Assembly: GCA_023425025.1 (NCBI GenBank)
Contig: JAFADG010000050.1
Coordinates: 56,294-120,293, forward strand
DNA length: 64,000 nt
From: Bacillota bacterium
GTDB lineage: Bacteria; Bacillota; Clostridia; Christensenellales; Aristaeellaceae
Direction of reading: 5' to 3'
Position 1 is the first letter of the stretch. The number at the start of each line of letters is the position of its first letter. The notes under the pieces are model-generated. The model was not told the origin of the DNA, did not search any database, and saw only the letters and a list, made by a program, of their open reading frames with translations. The translations under genes and the position numbers were made by a program. Of the stretch, positions 49,901-57,967 are shown in pieces.

Positions 49901-50602
49901 GTACTGAACAATCTGACGCCGGACGCTGTGGCCCAAAGCATTCAGGAAGCCGAAAAGCGGATTGCCGTCTGCCAGATGATCGTGCTGCCCGGCGGGTTTT
50001 CCGGCGGCGACGAGCCGGACGGGTCGGGCAAGTTCATTACGGCCTTCTTCCGAAATCCCCGCATGAAGGACAGCGTGCTCGATCTGCTCTACCATCGGGA
50101 TGGACTGATGTTGGGCATCTGCAACGGCTTCCAGGCGCTGATCAAATTGGGCCTGGTTCCTTACGGCCAGATCATCGACACCGATGAAAACTGCCCGACG
50201 CTTACCTATAACGTGATCGGCCGCCATCAAAGCATGCTGGTTCACACCCGCGTAGCCTCCAACAAATCCCCTTGGCTTTCCCGTACCAAGGTGGGGGATG
50301 TGCACACCATTGCTGTCTCCCATGGCGAAGGCCGCTTTGTGGCGCCGGACGCGGTAATTCGCGAGCTTGCGAAAAACGGGCAGATTGCTACCCAATACGT
50401 GGATCTGAACGGCGATCCCACCATGCTGCTGCCCTACAATCCCAACGGCTCCTTTGCGGCTATCGAGTCCATCACGTCCCCCGATGGGCGGATATTGGGC
50501 AAGATGGGCCACACCGAGCGCAGCGGAGAATACATCTACAAGAATGTGGATGGAAACAAGCTGCAACCGCTGTTTGAAGGCGGCGTAGACTACTTTAAAT
50601 GA
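46916..50602 (+). CDS. purL: Phosphoribosylformylglycinamidine synthase, single-chain form
   Basis: A 1228-residue protein uniting synthetase and glutaminase. MIDTYWSDHCRHTTFL, FKNETHNHPTEIEPFGGAAT and GAGGVSVAIGELADG belong to the synthetase; GGKDSMSGSF lies in the second half. The C-terminal glutaminase starts at FPGTNCEVDTLRALN, with nucleophile Cys in GICNGFQALIKLGLVP and the triad His in SHGEGRFV. The long single-chain form does not need separate PurS and PurQ. ATG 46916 follows GGGGGAAACAGC. Confidence 0.97.
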   Translation: MPVFRLYVEKKAPYAVEAAHLKEEIASLLNIKSVASLRLFNRYDVEGIDQSLFETCKPIVFYEPQLDIPYDALPVTGGVVFAVESLPGQFDQRADSCAECIQLVSQGERPAVRAAKVYLLGGHPTEEEIQKIKKYVINPVESREASLQTRNTLQTTYPEPEDIEVLRGFRKLDRDAVREFVSKYGLAMDEDDLLFCQEYFVSENRDPSLTEIRMIDTYWSDHCRHTTFLTVLEEVKIEKEQVEKAFLRYLKLRETVHEGKDKPITLMDIATIGAKYLKRQGRLPNLDVSEEINACSIEITVDVDGKPEPWLLMFKNETHNHPTEIEPFGGAATCIGGAIRDPLSGRTYVYQAMRVTGAADPLTPMDQTLPGKLPQRRLTTTAAAGYSSYGNQIGLATGFVDEIYHPGYVAKRMEIGAVVGAAPKENVRRETPAPGDVVVLLGGRTGRDGCGGATGSSKSHKLTSIETCGAQVQKGNAPTERKLQRLFRNPAVTRMIKRCNDFGAGGVSVAIGELADGLDIDLDAVPKKYEGLNGTELAISESQERMAVVLAQADAPAFLEEARKENIEATIVAKVKADKRLTMTWRGKTLVDLSRTFLNSNGARKRAAALVAKEEKKPWTMPGGTFAQKLSALMADLNVCSKKGLVERFDSTIGAATVVMPFGGRHQLTPVQAMVAKLPLTHGTTSTCSGMAYGFNPYLSEQSPYEGAYLAVAESLAKLAAAGFSRRDAYLTFQEYFERLNTKAEQWGKPLAALLGALDAQLNFQVAAIGGKDSMSGSFENLDVPPTLVSFAVAPGKVEFATTPEFKQPGHKVALLSADPIADPEAFAKVLDRVEDLIREKKAVSAWAVGFGGIAEGLVKMALGNRIGFELNDAFTGDLFAWRYGSFILELGEDISEGEALGCTTESYTMNAYGETVDLAVIQEAWESKLESVFPYRSKQKVDKPEVFSYAVEGRVKPKTAIARPRAFIPVFPGTNCEVDTLRALNRAGADADVFVLNNLTPDAVAQSIQEAEKRIAVCQMIVLPGGFSGGDEPDGSGKFITAFFRNPRMKDSVLDLLYHRDGLMLGICNGFQALIKLGLVPYGQIIDTDENCPTLTYNVIGRHQSMLVHTRVASNKSPWLSRTKVGDVHTIAVSHGEGRFVAPDAVIRELAKNGQIATQYVDLNGDPTMLLPYNPNGSFAAIESITSPDGRILGKMGHTERSGEYIYKNVDGNKLQPLFEGGVDYFK

Positions 50603-50641
50603 TAGAACAGCCTTTCACCATGGCTGTTTGGAGGGAATGCT

Positions 50642-52072
50642 TTGGATCACAGCGGATACGTAAGCCCCTTTTCCACCCGGTATGCCAGCCGGGAGATGCA
50701 GTACGTGTTTTCCGACGACAACAAGTTCAAAACCTGGCGCAAGCTGTGGCTTGCGCTGGCCAAGGCGGAAAAGAAGCTAGGCCTTGCTATCACCCAAGAG
50801 CAGATCGACGAGCTGGCCACCCACTTGGAGGATATCAATTACGAGGATGCCCTCCGCAGGGAAAAGGAATGCCGCCACGATGTGATGAGCCACGTGTACG
50901 CCTATGGGCTGCAATGCCCAAAGGCTCAGGGCATCATCCACCTGGGGGCCACCTCCTGTTATGTGGGAGACAACACCGATATCATCGTCATGAAGCAGGG
51001 GATGCAGATTATCCGCCGTAAGCTGCTGAACGTGCTGGCGCTGCTTTCAAAATTCGCCGGTCAATACAAGGCGCTGCCGGCCCTGGCCTATACCCATTTG
51101 CAGCCGGCCCAGTTGACCACCGTCGGCAAACGGGCGACGCTGTGGATGAACGAGCTGCATCTGGATTTTCTGGAGGTGCAGCAGCGCATTGGGAATCTGG
51201 CCCTCCTTGGCAACAAGGGGACCACGGGCACCCAGGCCAGCTTTGTGGAGCTGTTTGACGGCGATGGGGAAAAGGTCAAGGCGTTGGAAAAAGAAATCGC
51301 CGCCGACATGGGCTTTTCAAAGGTGGTGCCTGTTTCCGGGCAGACCTATTCCCGCAAGGTGGATTATCAGGTGGTCAGCGCCCTTTGCGGCATCGCCCAG
51401 AGCGCCAGCAAGTTTTCCTATGACCTGCGGCTTTTGCAAAGCTTTAAGGAAATGGAAGAGCCCTTTGAGCAGGACCAAATCGGTTCCTCCGCCATGCCCT
51501 ACAAGCGTAACCCCATGCGGTCCGAGCGCATTACGGCCCTGGCCCGCTATGTGATGGTGGATGTGTTGAATGCCGCCTTTACCGCCGGCACCCAGTGGTT
51601 TGAGCGCACGCTGGACGACAGCGCCAACCGGCGCATTGCCGTGGCGGAGGCCTTCCTTGGGGTGGACGCCATACTGAACATATTGCTTAACGTGTGCGAC
51701 GGGCTGGTGGTCTATCCCAAGGTTATCCGCCGCCGGGTCATGGAGGAGCTGCCCTTTATGGCCAGCGAAAACATACTCATGGACGCGGTAAAGCGGGGCG
51801 GGGACAGGCAGGAATTGCACGAGCGCATCCGCGTGCATGCCCAGGCCGCCGGCAAAGCCGTCAAGGAGCTGGGCCTGAAAAATGACCTGCTGGACCGCAT
51901 CGCGCAGGATTCCGCCTTTGGCCTTGCGAAAGAGGATATGGAAAAGCTGCTGGATCCCTCCCTGTTTATCGGCCGCAGCCGGGAGCAGGTGGAGGAGTAT
52001 CTGGGCGAAGTCATTGAACCGCTATTGAAGGAATACAATGCCCACGGTGAAACCTACGAACTGACGGTATAG
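50642..52072 (+). CDS. purB: Adenylosuccinate lyase
   Basis: A 476-residue fumarase-superfamily enzyme acting twice in purine synthesis: SAICAR to AICAR and adenylosuccinate to AMP. RRKECRHDV-like RREKECRHDVMSHVYAYG, HLGATSCYVGDNTD, THLQPAQLTTVGKRATLW and the signature GSSAMPYKRNPMRSE are present. TTG 50642 follows GGAGGGAATGCT. It is the last purine gene; two further genes may be read through. Confidence 0.96.
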   Translation: MDHSGYVSPFSTRYASREMQYVFSDDNKFKTWRKLWLALAKAEKKLGLAITQEQIDELATHLEDINYEDALRREKECRHDVMSHVYAYGLQCPKAQGIIHLGATSCYVGDNTDIIVMKQGMQIIRRKLLNVLALLSKFAGQYKALPALAYTHLQPAQLTTVGKRATLWMNELHLDFLEVQQRIGNLALLGNKGTTGTQASFVELFDGDGEKVKALEKEIAADMGFSKVVPVSGQTYSRKVDYQVVSALCGIAQSASKFSYDLRLLQSFKEMEEPFEQDQIGSSAMPYKRNPMRSERITALARYVMVDVLNAAFTAGTQWFERTLDDSANRRIAVAEAFLGVDAILNILLNVCDGLVVYPKVIRRRVMEELPFMASENILMDAVKRGGDRQELHERIRVHAQAAGKAVKELGLKNDLLDRIAQDSAFGLAKEDMEKLLDPSLFIGRSREQVEEYLGEVIEPLLKEYNAHGETYELTV

Positions 52073-52086
52073 AAAGGAGAAAATCC

Positions 52087-52407
52087 ATGCCTTTCATTGA
52101 TGCGAAAGTCAGCGTTGCTCTAACCCCTGCCCAGGAGGAAAGCGTCAAGCAGAAATTGGGTAAGGCCATTTCCCTGATTCCGGGGAAAAGCGAAGCCTGG
52201 CTGATGCTGAACATACAACCGGAATGCCATCTGTACTTCCAGGGGAACGACAGCGAGCCCTCCGCCATGGTGGAAGTGAAGCTGCTTGGCGCGGCATCGC
52301 CGGACGCTTATCAGAAGATGACGGCGGAAGTCACGAAAATCTTAAGCGGCGAGCTAGGCATCCCCGAAAACCGCATTTTTGTCAAGTATGACGAGGTGCA
52401 GCACTAG
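52087..52407 (+). CDS. MIF-like tautomerase superfamily protein
   Basis: A 106-residue protein with Pro directly after the start Met (MPFIDAKVSVALTPAQEESV), the catalytic N-terminal Pro of the tautomerase fold. KSEAWLMLNIQPE and GIPENRIFVKYDEV match bacterial MIF/phenylpyruvate tautomerase-related proteins. AGAAAGGAG lies before the ATG, 14 bases after purB. The physiological substrate in bacteria is unknown; a tie to purine synthesis is unlikely. Confidence 0.88.
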   Translation: MPFIDAKVSVALTPAQEESVKQKLGKAISLIPGKSEAWLMLNIQPECHLYFQGNDSEPSAMVEVKLLGAASPDAYQKMTAEVTKILSGELGIPENRIFVKYDEVQH

Positions 52408-52435
52408 GGCTGGAACGGCAGCAATTTTTAAGTAT

Positions 52436-52465
52436 TTCAAAAAGTGGCGAAGCCACTTTTTTGAA
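52436..52465. repeat. Hairpin repeat, second copy of the 23741-23769 type
   Basis: TTCAAAAAGTGGC (52436-52448) pairs with GCCACTTTTTTGAA (52452-52465) around GAA. The core AAAAAGTGGCG-AGCCACTTTTT is shared with the hairpin upstream of the ABC permease, and both are followed by AAGCGG. The T run may also terminate purine-operon transcription. Confidence 0.75.
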
Positions 52466-52585
52466 GCGGAGACCGCGTGCCCTTTTCGCGAATTTCGGCG
52501 GAAAGGGTTTCTTTTTTTCGGAAAGTCTGTTAGGCTGATAGCGGGTTGTGGTACAATACACTTATTCCACCGTAAAGGAATTGCC

Positions 52586-53233
52586 GTGCCGATGAATATT
52601 TTGCCGCCCGACATACCGGAGATTTTGGATGATTCCATCGATTTGATGGACAAGCTCTCTAGTGAAGATAGAGTGCAGGAAGGCATCTTTACAGGCGAAA
52701 GCTTTGCTGGCGAAAATCTCAAGGGACTGGACGCGGTATGCTGCCGCTTTGTGAAGTGCGATTTTTCGGAATCCAGCTTGGAACAGGCAGGGTTCCGCGA
52801 CGTGATATTTGAAAACTGCGATTTTTCCAATTGTGATTTCACCAAGGCGGCATTCCAGCGGGTGGTTTTTCAAAATTGCAAGCTGATGGGCGCCGACTTT
52901 GTGGAAGGCGCCATGCGTTATGTCCGCGTTTGTGACTGCGATGCCCGCTATGCCAATTTTGCCGACGGCAAAGCGCAGGATACGATATTTGATCATACCA
53001 GGCTGGAAAACGCGGCGTTTTTGCGGTTCAAGCTCGCGGCAGCCTTTTCACAGTGCGGCCTGAACCAGGCCGCGTTTGAACAGACGCCCATGAAGGGCTT
53101 TGATTTGCGTACCTGCCGCCTGGGCGGCTTGCAGGTGACGCTCAGCGATTTAAAGGGAGCCATCGTCACCCCTGTGCAGGCGGCGGATCTGGCCGTGCTG
53201 CTGGGGCTTGTCATCAAGGAACCGGAAGAGTAA
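52586..53233 (+). CDS. Pentapeptide-repeat-like protein
   Basis: A 215-residue protein. From about residue 45 it shows consecutive A(D/N)LxF-type units: FAGENLKGLDAVCCRFVKCD, FSESSLEQAGFRDVIFENCD and FSNCDFTKAAFQRVVFQNCK, forming a right-handed beta-helix. The C-terminus GLQVTLSDLKGAIVTPVQAA matches the usual end of YjbI-type proteins, which often read V-x-P-x-Q-A. GTG 52586 has AAAGGA 6 bases upstream; ATG 52592 is 6 bases further. The role of such proteins outside gyrase protection is unknown. Confidence 0.88.
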   Translation: MPMNILPPDIPEILDDSIDLMDKLSSEDRVQEGIFTGESFAGENLKGLDAVCCRFVKCDFSESSLEQAGFRDVIFENCDFSNCDFTKAAFQRVVFQNCKLMGADFVEGAMRYVRVCDCDARYANFADGKAQDTIFDHTRLENAAFLRFKLAAAFSQCGLNQAAFEQTPMKGFDLRTCRLGGLQVTLSDLKGAIVTPVQAADLAVLLGLVIKEPEE

Positions 53234-53244
53234 GGAGGATTTTT

Positions 53245-54078
53245 ATGCTGAAGATCGGCTGTCATTTGTCCGCGTCAAAAGGATACCTGCACATGGGCCA
53301 AGAGGCCGTGCAGATAGGTGCCGATACATTTCAATTCTTTACCCGCAACCCAAGGGGCGGCGCCGCCAAGGAGATCGATCCCAAGGATGTGGCGAATTTT
53401 CTGGCCCTGGCCCAGGAGCACAATTTTTGCAAAATACTGGCCCATGCTCCCTACACCCTAAACGCCAGCGCCGCTACGGACGCAACCCGGGAGTTTGCCC
53501 GCAACACCATGGCGGACGATCTTCGGCGCATGGAGTTTACGCCCGGCAGCATGTACAACTTCCATCCCGGCAGCCACGTGCAGCAGGGAGTGGAGGAAGG
53601 CATAAGGCTGATCGCCGAACTGCTCAACGAAATCCTCTGGCCGGAAATGACCACGCTGGTTCTGCTGGAAACCATGTCCGGCAAGGGCAGCGAGGTGGGC
53701 GGCAAGTTTGAGGAGATCCGGGAGATCATCGACCGGGTCAACCTTACGGAAAAGATGGGCGTGTGCCTGGATACATGCCATATCAACGACGCGGGGTATG
53801 ATGTGGTCAACGACCTGGACGGCGTGCTGACCCAGTTTGACAAAATCATCGGCTTGGACCGCCTGAAGGCCATACACATCAACGACACCAAGAATCCCTT
53901 TGGCAGCCACAAGGACCGGCATGAAAAGATCGGCGAGGGGTATTTGGGCCTGGAAGCGCTGACCAGGGTCATCAACCATCCGGCGCTCCGCCATCTGCCC
54001 TTCTACCTGGAAACCCCCAACGAGCTGGATGGCTATCAGGCCGAGATCGCGCTTTTGCGCAGCGTGTACAGGGATTAA
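53245..54078 (+). CDS. nfo: Deoxyribonuclease IV (endonuclease IV, AP endonuclease)
   Basis: A 277-residue zinc TIM-barrel enzyme cutting DNA 5' to abasic sites. IGCHLSASKGYLHMGQEAVQ, FNFHPGSHV-like MYNFHPGSHVQQGV, LLETMSGKGSEVGGKFEEIR, VCLDTCHINDAGYD and HINDTKNPFGSHKDRHEKIG carry the metal ligands. Length matches the family. AGGAGG precedes ATG 53245, 11 bases after the previous stop. Confidence 0.96.
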   Translation: MLKIGCHLSASKGYLHMGQEAVQIGADTFQFFTRNPRGGAAKEIDPKDVANFLALAQEHNFCKILAHAPYTLNASAATDATREFARNTMADDLRRMEFTPGSMYNFHPGSHVQQGVEEGIRLIAELLNEILWPEMTTLVLLETMSGKGSEVGGKFEEIREIIDRVNLTEKMGVCLDTCHINDAGYDVVNDLDGVLTQFDKIIGLDRLKAIHINDTKNPFGSHKDRHEKIGEGYLGLEALTRVINHPALRHLPFYLETPNELDGYQAEIALLRSVYRD

Positions 54079-54097
54079 TTTGCAAAGGGCGGGCCGC

Positions 54098-54565
54098 ATG
54101 TTCAAACGCAAGGATTGGCTGATCATTGTTATCGCGCTGCTGCTGGCGCTGGGGCTGTTTGTTTTGACCAGAAGCGGCATTCAATTCGGGCTGCCGGGGG
54201 ATAACGACCCGATGCGCGTGCTGACGGAGATAAACCCGCCGGCCAACGCGGATACCATTCAGGAACCTGTGCAGGCGTACCTGGTCCTGAACGTGGGGAA
54301 TACCAGGTACAAGCCCCTGCCTTTAACCAGGGAAGCCATCTACCGGCTGCATCAAAGCGACGGGCGCGACAATGTGATCCACGTCACCCGCGACAGCGTG
54401 TACATGGAGTCCGCCAACTGCGACAATCAGGACTGCATCAAGCAGGGGATGGTCGATTTTGTCAACCGGGATGCAAGAGTGCTCAGCAACATGATCATCT
54501 GCCTGCCCAACCAAGTAGTGTTGGAGCTTATGACACCTGAAGAAGCCGGGGTAAACGCACAGTGA
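54098..54565 (+). CDS. NusG domain II-containing protein (EetA-like)
   Basis: A 155-residue protein with one N-terminal membrane anchor (WLIIVIALLLALGLFVLTRS). The extracellular part carries the NusG-II pattern YMESANCDNQDCIKQGMVDF and then MIICLPNQVVLELMTP, with three conserved Cys. In Listeria a protein of this type precedes the Gx-type membrane protein in the flavin-based electron transfer locus, and the same adjacency with a 4-base overlap is found here. Its biochemical role is unknown. ATG 54098 follows AAAGGGCGGG. Confidence 0.82.
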   Translation: MFKRKDWLIIVIALLLALGLFVLTRSGIQFGLPGDNDPMRVLTEINPPANADTIQEPVQAYLVLNVGNTRYKPLPLTREAIYRLHQSDGRDNVIHVTRDSVYMESANCDNQDCIKQGMVDFVNRDARVLSNMIICLPNQVVLELMTPEEAGVNAQ

Positions 54566-55068
54566 AAAAGAGAACGGAACGGCTGGCGCTGATGGGGCTG
54601 CTGCTTGGGATCATGCTCATTGTAGGGTACTTTGAGTATCTTTTTCCATTGCCCGGGCGGGAAGCCGGCATACGGCTGGGGCTATCCAACGCGGTGCTGA
54701 TATTTGCGGTTTATATGCTGGGCATCAAGGAAGCTTTCGTACTGATGGCGGCAAAGTCCATCCTGTCCGGCATTTTGTTCAGCGGCATGCAGTCTCTCTT
54801 ATACAGCTTGGCGGGCGGACTGCTCAGCGTTATTGCCATGGGCTTGATTGAAAGAATCCCCAATGTCAGCATATTGGGCGTCAGTGTGGCGGGAGCGTTC
54901 TTTTTCAATGTGGGGCAGGGGATTGTGGTCATCCTGCAGGTACCTGTGCTGATCATGTATCTGCCGATCGTGTTCGCTGTCGGGATCGCGTCCGGCATCC
55001 TTACAGGGGTTCTTGCAAGGCTTGTGGTGCAGACCATCAAAAAGACGCAGGGCAGGGTTTATAAATAA
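54562..55068 (+). CDS. Gx transporter family membrane protein (EetB-like)
   Basis: A 168-residue polytopic protein, about five hydrophobic segments. PLPGREAGIRLGLSNAVLIF and the Gly-rich second half match the family once called heptaprenyl diphosphate synthase component I. It starts at GTG 54562 in a GTGA overlap with the preceding NusG-II gene. The pair is conserved in many Firmicutes beside quinone and FMN-binding proteins. It may be an S-component-like transporter or pass electrons from quinol to surface flavoproteins; both are inference. Confidence 0.85.
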   Translation: MKKRTERLALMGLLLGIMLIVGYFEYLFPLPGREAGIRLGLSNAVLIFAVYMLGIKEAFVLMAAKSILSGILFSGMQSLLYSLAGGLLSVIAMGLIERIPNVSILGVSVAGAFFFNVGQGIVVILQVPVLIMYLPIVFAVGIASGILTGVLARLVVQTIKKTQGRVYK

Positions 55069-55089
55069 AAGCTGCGCTTTTTGCGCCGG

Positions 55090-55124
55090 CACCGTTTGGC
55101 GTTTTGTCAAAACGGTGTTTTTTT
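55090..55124 (+). terminator. Terminator after the EetB-like gene
   Basis: CACCGTTT (55090-55097) pairs with AAACGGTG (55110-55117) and is followed by TTTTTTT. Confidence 0.85.
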
Positions 55125-55242
55125 ATCGATAAAACCTTGCGAATTAACGTTTCTATGCCGGGTGGCCCGCTTGAAAATGGATAGCATTTATAGTAAGCTT
55201 GTATGGTGTGAATTGTCGATATATATGATAAAAGAGGTTTGT

Positions 55243-56181
55243 ATGAACAGCAGCGGCAGCATTGTCAAACGGTGGATCAAGTTTGTGGAGCTCAGCACAA
55301 AGCTGGTAAGCCTGACGCCCTTTTTCATCGGCACGGCCTACAGCCTGTATGTAAACGGCACGATCAACCTGCCTGTAACGGGCATACTGTTTGTTGCGGT
55401 GTTCTTCTGGTCGCTGACCGTCACCATGATCAACAATTTTATTGATAAGCGAAGGGAAGGCGGCGTGCCGCACTTTTCGACGGGCGTTTCCCTGGCGTTA
55501 ATCTTTTTAACGGGCGGCGCATCCATGCTCCTGGGACTTTGGCTGACATGGCTTTGCGGGCTGCCGGTGCTCATTGCGGGAGCCATTTGCTTCGGGGTAG
55601 GCATTCTGTATTCGTTTGGGCCGATCTCCATTTCCCGTACGCCGTACGGCGAAATCGCCTCCGGGCTGACGGAAGGCTTTCTGGTCATTTTCCTGGCGGT
55701 ATTCGTGAACGCAAATGCAGGCGCGCTGCAATATGCTGAATTGCGCTTTGCCGGGCAGACCTTGCTTGCATCGCTGCATTGGGTAAACATGCTTAGCCTG
55801 CTTTTGCTGGCGCTGCCGAACATGTGCTGCACCTCAAACATTATGCTGGCCAACAACATCTGCGATGTCGAGCGCGACGCGAAGAATGGGCGGTATACGC
55901 TGCCTTACTACATCGGCCGGGGCAGGGCGCTAAAGCTCTTTCAGCTGCTGTATGCTGCCGCCTATCTGGCAATCGTGCTGGCAGTCGCGGCGGGCGTTCT
56001 CCATCCCATCACTTTGGTGGCGCTGCTTTCAGCTCCGCTCGTTTTCAAAAATGTCAAGGCATTCAACGCAAACCCTGTCAAGGCTGAAACATTCATCCTG
56101 GCGGTCAAGAACTACACGCTTTTGTTGTACGGGTATTTTCTTACGATTATTGCCGGGTGGGTATTGTCGCTGCTGTTGTGA
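55243..56181 (+). CDS. UbiA-family prenyltransferase (MenA/DmkA-like)
   Basis: A 312-residue membrane enzyme with about eight hydrophobic segments. The first Asp-rich site is VTMINNFIDKRREGG and the second NNICDVERDAKNGRYTLPYY, which bind the prenyl diphosphate through Mg. The sequence is closest to 1,4-dihydroxy-2-naphthoate prenyltransferases that make demethylmenaquinone. ATG 55243 follows AAGAGG. A polyprenyl synthase and an NDH-2 lie 2 to 5 kb away, so a dedicated quinone pool for electron transfer is likely. Confidence 0.88.
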   Translation: MNSSGSIVKRWIKFVELSTKLVSLTPFFIGTAYSLYVNGTINLPVTGILFVAVFFWSLTVTMINNFIDKRREGGVPHFSTGVSLALIFLTGGASMLLGLWLTWLCGLPVLIAGAICFGVGILYSFGPISISRTPYGEIASGLTEGFLVIFLAVFVNANAGALQYAELRFAGQTLLASLHWVNMLSLLLLALPNMCCTSNIMLANNICDVERDAKNGRYTLPYYIGRGRALKLFQLLYAAAYLAIVLAVAAGVLHPITLVALLSAPLVFKNVKAFNANPVKAETFILAVKNYTLLLYGYFLTIIAGWVLSLLL

Positions 56182-56221
56182 TTAAGAACCCGCCAAAGGG
56201 GCAATACACTGGCAATACATG

Positions 56222-56259
56222 AAAGCGCCGGCTTCACGCATTTGTGAAGCCGGCGCTTT
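56222..56259. terminator. Bidirectional terminator between the prenyltransferase and the duplicated-domain lipoprotein genes
   Basis: Two perfect 16-base arms (56222-56237, 56244-56259), core AGCGCCGGCTTCAC, fold around a 6-base loop with A and T flanks on both sides. It serves two converging genes. Confidence 0.9.
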
Positions 56260-56282
56260 GTGTGCGTCGAATGAAACAAGGA

Positions 56283-57296
56283 TTACTTCGCGGTTGCGGC
56301 GGCGGCAGCGATCACTTTCTGGAAATCGGTGATGCTAACGGTCGCGCCGGCGCGTACGTCTTCGCCGGTCGCATGGCCGCTTTCGTCCACGGCGATGCCG
56401 GAGACTTCTTCAGCGGTCTTGCCCTTAACGATTTCAGCGAAGAAGTTGGCCTGCTCATACCATTCCTTGCCGATGCCGGACTTGGGCTTCATGTTGTAGG
56501 CATCCTTCAGCTGCTGCTTATCCTGCTGCACGGCGGCCAAATCGGTTACGATCTTGCCCGTGGCGTCGAACTGCACGGCGAACTGGGAAGCGTTCAGCAC
56601 GGAACTGGTGATTTTGCCATCAACGCCAAAGGTGGTGGCGGTGTAGTACGCATAAGCGTAGCCGGAGCCATTGGCTTCAGCAGTGGCATCCTTGGAACGG
56701 CCGGCCAGGTCCACTTCGGAGGCGATGCCCAGCTTGTCGGTGGCCTTCGCGCCCAAATCCTGAGCGTTTGCACAGGCATCCACGACGGCTTTGACCAGAT
56801 CATTCACATGAATGGTAGCGCCGGCGCGAACATCTTCGGCAGTGGGACGGCCTTCCGCATCCAAAGCGATGGCGGCAACTTCTTCAGCGGTCTTGCCAAC
56901 GCAGTACTCGGCGAAAGCGGCAGCCTGCTCGTTCCATTCCTTGCCGATGGCGGAGTTTTTGCGCATGCCGTAAGCATCGCCAAGCATGTTCTTGGACTGC
57001 ACGGGAGCGGTCAGATCGCTGGTGATTTTGCCGGTGGCGTCAAACTTGACTTTCGCCTGATAGACGTCGATGACGCACTTGACGATTTTGCCGTCAGCGC
57101 CAACCAGAACGCCGGCGTAGGTAGCATCAACCTGGGCAAGGCCTTCAGCTTCCGCTGTCGCTGCCTTGGAGGACGTAAGGCCGGGGACGATCGCCAAACC
57201 GGTCTTCACGCTGACATCTTCAGACAGACCGACGGCTGCGCAGCTGCACAACAAAAGGATTACAACCAACAGCAGGGGGGCAATACGTTTGCTCAT
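56283..57296 (-). CDS. Candidate lipoprotein with two tandem homologous domains (FMN_bind-like ends)
   Basis: A 337-residue exported protein. The signal MSKRIAPLLLVVILLLCSCA offers a lipobox-like LCSC. Residues about 50-178 and 208-334 are duplicates: both contain VDGKI or ADGKI, (K/Q)FDATGKI, DAY-M--S-IGKEW-EQA and GKTAEEV. Each ends with DVRAGAT (155-161 and 313-319) plus a helix, which resembles the D-x-x-S/T-G-A-T flavinylation motif with Ala in place of Ser/Thr. It could be a PplA-like surface flavoprotein, covalently modified or not. AAAGAGG precedes the ATG. Confidence 0.75.
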   Translation of the reverse strand: MSKRIAPLLLVVILLLCSCAAVGLSEDVSVKTGLAIVPGLTSSKAATAEAEGLAQVDATYAGVLVGADGKIVKCVIDVYQAKVKFDATGKITSDLTAPVQSKNMLGDAYGMRKNSAIGKEWNEQAAAFAEYCVGKTAEEVAAIALDAEGRPTAEDVRAGATIHVNDLVKAVVDACANAQDLGAKATDKLGIASEVDLAGRSKDATAEANGSGYAYAYYTATTFGVDGKITSSVLNASQFAVQFDATGKIVTDLAAVQQDKQQLKDAYNMKPKSGIGKEWYEQANFFAEIVKGKTAEEVSGIAVDESGHATGEDVRAGATVSITDFQKVIAAAAATAK

Positions 57297-57967
57297 GTGA
57301 ATACCTCTTTCCGTTCATTTGATGATCAAAAACCAATATGCAAAATTCTCCAACGATTCTCCGATTCCTGCGTCATCCACTTTTGCAGCGGCATTTTTGC
57401 GGCCGATCCCGACTGTTTGGCAGCGGGGGCAGCCAGGCAAAATCGCCGTAAAATGAACTTCCATCTCCTTTCTCTGCAGTGAACCGCCAGCGTGAAGGCT
57501 TGACAATCAGCAGGAATGTATATAACCAGCGGAGTCATAAAACCCGCGGGTATGCCGGATATCGTGAGTACTGGGGATAACTTGTCTGGCGCGGGGTACC
57601 GCCGCGGCGATACTGCCCGGCCTTGCATGCTTCCTGGAAGGAAATAGGGGGATTGTCGTGAAAAAAACGTCATATATGGGTATGGTTATGAACAATACGG
57701 ACAGCCAACCCATACAGCTTACAGTAGACAGCGTATAGGGGGAATGAACCTTTGTCCGTCGCGATATGCCGCTTTTTGAGGCATATCGCGATCCGGGCCG
57801 GCGGCTTTGGGGCCATTCTTTAGTCTCGCGGTTTGCTTTCTCATTATCCGCGCATCCCGGCAGCAGAATCGGGCAGGCACACCCAATGAGCAAGACGGTC
57901 CCATTTGCCTGTGTTCAAAACCGCATCATCCAATGATTGCGAAAAATCGAGCTTACGGGCCAATACA
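57297..57967. other. 671-base intergenic region without a convincing gene
   Basis: It should contain the promoter of the leftward lipoprotein gene and the 3' region of the polyprenyl synthase gene. A perfect 12-bp inverted repeat sits at 57759-57791. Short open frames on both strands lack ribosome sites or family sequence. Confidence 0.55.
57759..57791. repeat. Perfect inverted repeat downstream of the polyprenyl synthase gene
   Basis: TCGCGATATGCC and GGCATATCGCGA pair fully around GCTTTTTGA. There is no T run after the stem on either strand, so a role as operator or RNA processing signal is as likely as termination. Confidence 0.65.
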
